Source: Candidatus Parepulonipiscium sp. PG-Nun2H_MBin03 | Lineage (GTDB): Bacteria > Bacillota > Clostridia > Lachnospirales > Cellulosilyticaceae | Reading direction: 5' to 3' | Assembly (NCBI GenBank): GCA_001995005.1 | Contig: MDJN01000207.1 | Span: forward strand, 1 to 10,519 | Length of the DNA: 10,519 nucleotides | Shown: positions 6,771 to 10,519 of the stretch, one piece after another | How the letters are laid out: the number at the start of each line of letters is the position of its first letter | Numbering within the stretch: the first letter of the stretch is position 1 | The notes under the pieces: model-generated | Database searches by the model: none | Seen by the model: the letters and a program-made list of their open reading frames with translations, nothing else | Told to the model about the DNA's origin: nothing | Translations under genes and position numbers: made by a program

Positions 6771-6784
6771 TGTGGTTTCTCTCC
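6768..6784 (-). promoter_or_regulatory. Ribosome binding site and GTG start of the DUF815 gene
   Basis: GGAG at 6784-6781 is 10 nt from a GTG codon that begins the conserved frame. ATG triplets just downstream (GTGAATGTATGG) are in other frames, so the rarer GTG is the best start. Confidence 0.65.
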
Positions 6785-6785
6785 T

Positions 6786-6816
6786 ATTATAGTATTATAC
6801 AAACCCCTTAAGGGGT
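6786..6816 (-). promoter_or_regulatory. Perfect palindrome and two -10 boxes between hisIE and the DUF815 gene
   Basis: ACCCCTTAAGGGGT (6803-6816) is a perfect 14-base palindrome, 8 nt after the hisIE stop. On the minus strand it is followed by TTTG and then by two TATAAT hexamers (6799-6794 and 6791-6786). It could be a weak terminator for the his cluster (five pairs, loop TTAA, only a few U) or an operator over a promoter for the DUF815 gene. No convincing -35 is visible. Confidence 0.4.
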
Positions 6817-6824
6817 AAAAATTG

Positions 6825-7460
6825 TTACACCATCTTCTCTTGCTTAACTTTTTTATCTATAATGTGTCGGCGTGATAATTCTTGTTTTACTTCATTTACG
6901 CTAATGTCCATTTCTACCATCAATACTAGCACGTGGTATGTTAAATCGGCTATTTCATAAATTGTTTCATTTTTATCATCTTGCATAGCACCAATTATTA
7001 CTTCCGCAGATTCTTCACCTACTTTTTTTAGGATTTTTTCCTTACCTTTTTCAAAAAGATATGTTGTGTAGGAATTTTCCACTTTGGTTTCTTTGCGCTT
7101 TTGTATCATATCTTCTAATTGAGCTATTGAAAATGGAGTTTTACCCTCATCAATTATAGTATTAAAAAAGCAATTCGGTGCACCAGTATGGCATGCCACT
7201 CCCGTTTGTTCTACTTCTATTAAAATTGTGTCATTATCACAGTCTGATGACATTCTAATCACTTTTTGTATATGTCCGCTTGTTTCTCCTTTACGCCAAA
7301 TTTCTTTTCTACTTCTAGAATAAAAGCAAGTATAACCTTCCTCTTGAGTAATTCTTATACTTTCCTCATTCATATATGCAAGCATAAGTACTTCTCTACT
7401 TTGAAAATCTTGTACTACTGCTGGGATTAATCCATTACTATCAAAATTTAAGTTGTTCAT
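6825..7460 (-). CDS. hisIE: Bifunctional phosphoribosyl-AMP cyclohydrolase / phosphoribosyl-ATP pyrophosphatase
   Basis: Catalyses steps 2 and 3 of histidine synthesis: it hydrolyses phosphoribosyl-ATP to phosphoribosyl-AMP (HisE part) and then opens the purine ring (HisI part). The 211 residues contain the HisI domain (about 5-105) with WRKGETSGH (55-63), the metal-binding group D73, C74, D75, D77, and C90 and C97 in GVACHTGAPNC. The HisE domain (about 112-205) has the metal-binding helix KKVGEESAEV (145-154) and EIADLTYHVLVLM (169-181). Both halves look complete. The start is fixed by AAGGGG, which overlaps the hisF stop codon; the gap to hisF is 10 nt. It is the last his gene in the cluster. 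Confidence 0.97.
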   Translation of the reverse strand: MNNLNFDSNGLIPAVVQDFQSREVLMLAYMNEESIRITQEEGYTCFYSRSRKEIWRKGETSGHIQKVIRMSSDCDNDTILIEVEQTGVACHTGAPNCFFNTIIDEGKTPFSIAQLEDMIQKRKETKVENSYTTYLFEKGKEKILKKVGEESAEVIIGAMQDDKNETIYEIADLTYHVLVLMVEMDISVNEVKQELSRRHIIDKKVKQEKMV

Positions 7461-7470
7461 AAAATTCCCC

Positions 7471-8229
7471 TTATCTTCTAATTTCTATGCTGTTTTTCCT
7501 TAAATACTCTTTTAAATTAGGTATGCTAACTTGTTTATAGTGAAAAATAGAAGCTGCAAGCCCAGCATCTACGCCCTTTACAGTTTGAAATAAAGTTTTA
7601 AAATCTTCTTTATTACCTGCTCCTCCGCTTGCTATCACAGGAATTTTTATATTTTCGCATAAGGCACTCAACATTTCTAGGTCAAACCCATTTTTCACAC
7701 CGTCTGTATCTATGCTGTTTAAAACTATTTCACCTGCACCCAAAGCTTCGCCTTCTTTGGCCCACTCTATTGCATCTAGATCTGTAAGTTTTCTGCCACC
7801 CATTGTACAAACCTTAAATTTACCTTCTATACGCTTTGCATCTATTGATAGTACCACGCATTGACTACCATATTTTTTTGCCCCTTCATTTATAAGGTGC
7901 TTATTTTTTATGGCACCAGAGTTTACAGATACTTTGTCGGCACCGCATTTTAATACTCTTTCAAAATCATCTATTGTATTTATTCCTCCTCCTACCGTAA
8001 GAGGAATAAATATTTGACTTGCTACTTTTTTTAATATATCTGTAAATAATGCTCTTTGCTCAAAACTGGCTGTAATATCATAAAATACAAGTTCATCTGC
8101 TCTTTGCTCATTATAAAATTTTGCAAGCTCCACCGGATCTTCTACATCTTTTATACCTTCAAAATTAACCCCTTTTACAACCCTACCATTACGAATATCA
8201 AGACAGGGTATGATACGCTTAGCTAGCAT
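7471..8229 (-). CDS. hisF: Imidazole glycerol phosphate synthase cyclase subunit HisF
   Basis: Cyclase subunit that uses ammonia from the HisH glutaminase to convert PRFAR to imidazole glycerol phosphate and AICAR. The 252-residue TIM barrel shows both catalytic aspartates (D11 in PCLDIRNGRVVKG and D130 in LSIDAKR), the phosphate-binding loops TVGGGI (78-83) and ASGGAG near residue 200, and KVSVNSGA (99-106). The length is normal. The ATG overlaps the last bases of hisA by 7 nt (ATATGCTAG), and a strong AAGGAGG lies inside hisA, 10 nt upstream. hisH is not in the window, although HisF normally works as a complex with it. Confidence 0.98.
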   Translation of the reverse strand: MLAKRIIPCLDIRNGRVVKGVNFEGIKDVEDPVELAKFYNEQRADELVFYDITASFEQRALFTDILKKVASQIFIPLTVGGGINTIDDFERVLKCGADKVSVNSGAIKNKHLINEGAKKYGSQCVVLSIDAKRIEGKFKVCTMGGRKLTDLDAIEWAKEGEALGAGEIVLNSIDTDGVKNGFDLEMLSALCENIKIPVIASGGAGNKEDFKTLFQTVKGVDAGLAASIFHYKQVSIPNLKEYLRKNSIEIRR

Positions 8230-8933
8230 ATATCAATAACCTCCTTAAGGGATAACTTTCCTTCATAAATTGCTTTACCAACTATCGCACCGTCACAACC
8301 CATTTCCTTAAGCTTCTTTACTTCGTCAAGCGTACTTACTCCGCCACTCGCCACTATATTTAACCCTTTTATTTGTACTAGCTTTTTATACGCTTCTATG
8401 TCGCAACCATTTAGCATACCGTCTCTTGAAATTTCGGTATAAATTATAGTCTCAACTCCCATATTTACTAATCTTTCGCAAAACTCATATGCCTCTAAAG
8501 TTGATTTTTCAAGCCAACCATTTATAGCCACTTTTCCATCCTTTGCATCAACTCCAACAGCTATCTTATTGCCATATTTTTTTACCATCTCTTCTACAAA
8601 AGTTGGATTTTGCACTGCTATTGTCCCTAATATAACTCTGTCTATCCCCAGTTCCAGGGCTCTACTAATTATATATTCATTGCGCATACCTCCGCCTAGT
8701 TGGCAAAAAAACTTCTTATTTTCTAGTATTTCAAAAACAGCTCCTTGGTTTGCCAGCGCTCCTTCTTTCGCACCGTCTAAGTCTACTATGTGTAAACTAT
8801 CTGCACCAGCTTCGCAAAACGACTGCAACGTCTCACTAATCGAATCGCTATATACCTTTACCTTATTATAGTCTCCTTGTGATAACCTCACAATTTGATT
8901 ATCTTTTAAATCTATTGCTGGAAATATTCTCAT
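8223..8933 (-). CDS. hisA: ProFAR isomerase HisA
   Basis: Isomerises ProFAR to PRFAR, the step before HisF. The 236-residue TIM barrel shows the catalytic residues D8 (PAIDLKDNQIVRL) and D129 (GVDAKDGKVA), the phosphate-binding loops QLGGGMR (78-84) and ASGGVST near residue 195, and SRDGMLNG in the loop expected for HisA. The spacing and length are typical, and the separate hisF next to it argues against a dual PriA-type enzyme. AAGGAG lies 8 nt before the ATG. It is the first his gene of this cluster, with its own promoter; upstream is an LRR gene and not hisH or hisB. Confidence 0.97.
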   Translation of the reverse strand: MRIFPAIDLKDNQIVRLSQGDYNKVKVYSDSISETLQSFCEAGADSLHIVDLDGAKEGALANQGAVFEILENKKFFCQLGGGMRNEYIISRALELGIDRVILGTIAVQNPTFVEEMVKKYGNKIAVGVDAKDGKVAINGWLEKSTLEAYEFCERLVNMGVETIIYTEISRDGMLNGCDIEAYKKLVQIKGLNIVASGGVSTLDEVKKLKEMGCDGAIVGKAIYEGKLSLKEVIDIC

Positions 8934-8978
8934 TACCTTTTCTCCTTTTTTGTAGCTCTATCTAATTAATATATCCCT

Positions 8979-9007
8979 ATTTTACTATCTTTTTTTATTA
9001 TTTACAA
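8979..9007 (-). promoter_or_regulatory. Probable promoter of the hisA-hisF-hisIE cluster
   Basis: On the minus strand a -35 TTGTAA (9007-9002) and a -10 TAAAAT (8984-8979) are 17 nt apart, with the hisA ATG 45 nt downstream of the -10. The leader is too short for a T-box or other attenuator, so histidine control, if any, would have to be by a protein or lie elsewhere. Confidence 0.6.
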
Positions 9008-9033
9008 GACGAATGTATTTATAATATTAACTT

Positions 9034-10519
9034 TTACCATATGGTTAGACTATCCGGCATTTCTATATCTTCTAAATTATTACATTCTGAAAACGCAAAC
9101 TCTCCTATCTCCTGCACACTCTCTGGTATCACAATGCTTTTTAAGTTGATACATTCCGCAAATGCACTCTCTCCTATTTTCATTACCCCTTCTGGTATTA
9201 CAATGCTTTCTAAGCTAGTGCAGTGTGCAAATACTCCAGTTGATACTTTAGTTATACTATCCGGAATTGTGACATTTGTTAACTTTCTGCACAGTAAAAA
9301 TGCCCAGTCCCCTATTTCTGTTACACTAGATGGTATTGTTACTTCTTCTAAATTGCTACAATGTGCAAACGCCCATTGACTTATCTCCACTACACTATCT
9401 GGTATCTTTATGCTTTTTAAGCTACTGCACTCTGTAAATGTATGTGTTCCTATTTTTGTTACGCCATTTGGGATTGTTATTTCTTCTAAACTGTTGCACT
9501 CCACAAATGCCCAATCCCCTATTTTTGTTACACTACTTGGGATTGATATACTCTTTAAACTGCTGCAATTTGCAAATGCTAGAGTATTTATTTGACTAAT
9601 ACCAGATGATAAAACTACTTCTGTTAAGTCAACACACTCGCTAAACGCACTATAGCCTATTGATATAACTTTTATTCCATTTACTACACTCGGAATAGTA
9701 ATTTTAGACGCTTCATTTATAACATCAATAATAGTACCACTTGCAGGGTCAAATTTAATCTTACCATTTTCTATGTCTACCCATATTATACTATCATTAT
9801 TGCTATAATTTATTACATCTCTAAACTTCAGTTGCATCTCTTCTTCATTTTCATCATAACTTGGTATAATTAATCGGCTTATCTCTTCTATATTATTCCA
9901 CTGTTGTACACTTCCTAAATAATTTAAACTCCCTAAGCTATAACAATCATAAAATGTACCTAGTCCTATTGACATCACTCCTGCTGGGATTGATATCCTT
10001 TCTAAGTTACTACATCGTGCAAATGCAAAACTTTTTATTTCTGCAACCGAATTTGGTAAGATTATGTTCTCCAAACTAATACACCCTGAAAATGCACTAG
10101 AACCAATTGTTATTACACTATTTGGAATTTCTACATTTTCTAAATTAATACAGTCTGAAAATACACCCGTTTCTATCACTATTATATCACCGGGTAAGAC
10201 TATACTTTCTAAGTCACTGCATCCTGCAAATGCATACTCTCCTATATCACTTACACTATCCGGAATATCTATCTGCCTTAAGCTAACACACTTAGCAAAT
10301 GCTAATTCTCCTATTTTTGTTAGGTTTTTTGGTAGTTCCACGCTTGTTAAACTAGCACATTCGCTAAAAGCATTTTTTTCTATTGTAGTTATTCCATCAG
10401 GTATCACTATTTTCTCTAAGGTTAAGTTACCTGAGAATACATCAGCATTTATTGATACTACTCTAACCCCATTTATTTCATTTGGTATATTCGCAATACT
10501 AATATCTCCTGATGCATCT
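9034..10519 (-). CDS. BspA-like leucine-rich-repeat protein (N-terminus cut by window edge)
   Basis: Large repeat protein of the BspA/LRR_5 type, a class often found on the surface of gut and host-associated bacteria and linked to adhesion. The frame is open to the right edge, so the GTG at 10407 is internal, not a start; 494 residues are visible. They form two blocks of 23-residue repeats: eight units (about 10452-9901) and nine units (9660-9037), with consensus IGxxAFxxCxxLxxIxIPxSVxx. Block one ends with an aromatic variant (LNYLGSVQQWNNI) common at the ends of such arrays. A linker then leads to a header (FDPASGTI, then ITIPSVVNGIKVISI) that starts block two. A similar header (DASGDISI, then IPNEINGVRVVSI) lies before block one. 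The protein stops right after a repeat (MPDSLTIW), with no anchor or sorting signal at this end. A signal peptide, if present, lies outside the window. Confidence 0.93.
   Translation of the reverse strand, partial: DASGDISIANIPNEINGVRVVSINADVFSGNLTLEKIVIPDGITTIEKNAFSECASLTSVELPKNLTKIGELAFAKCVSLRQIDIPDSVSDIGEYAFAGCSDLESIVLPGDIIVIETGVFSDCINLENVEIPNSVITIGSSAFSGCISLENIILPNSVAEIKSFAFARCSNLERISIPAGVMSIGLGTFYDCYSLGSLNYLGSVQQWNNIEEISRLIIPSYDENEEEMQLKFRDVINYSNNDSIIWVDIENGKIKFDPASGTIIDVINEASKITIPSVVNGIKVISIGYSAFSECVDLTEVVLSSGISQINTLAFANCSSLKSISIPSSVTKIGDWAFVECNSLEEITIPNGVTKIGTHTFTECSSLKSIKIPDSVVEISQWAFAHCSNLEEVTIPSSVTEIGDWAFLLCRKLTNVTIPDSITKVSTGVFAHCTSLESIVIPEGVMKIGESAFAECINLKSIVIPESVQEIGEFAFSECNNLEDIEMPDSLTIW
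9037..9660 (-). repeat. LRR block 2: nine 69-base units
   Basis: Nine consecutive 23-residue (69-base) units, from IGYSAFSEC to IGEFAFSEC. The units are diverged at DNA level but share an AF..C core. The regular spacing also keeps the opposite strand open, which produces meaningless antisense frames there. Confidence 0.9.
9901..10452 (-). repeat. LRR block 1: eight 69-base units
   Basis: Eight 23-residue units, from INADVFSGN to IGLGTFYDC. The final unit is atypical and leads into a non-repeat linker rich in Glu (about 9850-9900) before the second header. Confidence 0.88.

Noticed and set aside
9041..9595. Two plus-strand open frames with repeat-like proteins opposite the LRR gene
   Set aside because: They are antisense shadows of the 69-base LRR repeats; the minus-strand frame has the family consensus, and the plus-strand frames have no ribosome binding site or known domain.
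10405..10407. GTG as the start of the LRR gene
   Set aside because: The frame stays open upstream to the window edge and encodes another LRR unit and a header, so this codon is internal.
9037..10452. Regularly spaced repeats that could suggest a CRISPR array
   Set aside because: The period is 69 bases throughout, with diverged units, and it encodes 23-residue LRR units without distinct spacers.

Overview
This window looks like a chromosomal segment from a low-GC Gram-positive anaerobe of the Clostridia type. The evidence is AT-rich DNA, strong AGGAG-type ribosome binding sites, a fused hisIE, a flavoprotein fused to a bacterial 2[4Fe-4S] ferredoxin domain, an AAA+ ATPase of the DUF815 family and a large BspA-like leucine-rich-repeat protein. 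I cannot name the species. Nearly every gene is on the minus strand; the one convincing plus-strand gene is a 65-residue membrane protein.

Layout from left to right: (1) a methyl-accepting chemotaxis protein, cut by the left edge. (2) An AI-2E/UPF0118 family membrane transporter whose reading frame is interrupted by one in-frame TGA. (3) A small pyridoxamine-phosphate-oxidase-like flavoprotein with a C-terminal double [4Fe-4S] domain. (4) A small plus-strand membrane protein in the divergent gap. (5) A 23S rRNA uracil-C5 methyltransferase of the RlmD/RlmCD type. (6) A DUF815 ATPase. (7) hisIE, hisF and hisA, in transcription order hisA-hisF-hisIE. (8) The C-terminal part of a BspA-like LRR protein, cut by the right edge.

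The three his genes form a tight cluster: hisA and hisF overlap by 7 nt and hisF and hisIE are 10 nt apart. Together they cover the pyrophosphohydrolase, cyclohydrolase, isomerase and cyclase steps of histidine synthesis. hisH, the glutaminase partner of HisF, is not next to them; an LRR gene sits where the upstream his genes would be expected, and hisA has its own good promoter. The DUF815 gene follows hisIE after 54 nt and may be co-transcribed or use its own -10 sequences. rlmD has its own promoter and an elaborate inverted-repeat leader.

I found no CRISPR array, insertion sequence, rRNA, tRNA or recognisable new multi-gene system. The observations most worth a second look are the in-frame TGA of the transporter, which lies in the loop of a terminator-like hairpin, the nested palindromes before rlmD, the two-module structure of the LRR protein, and the truncated his cluster. 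No gene-free stretch exceeds 300 bases.
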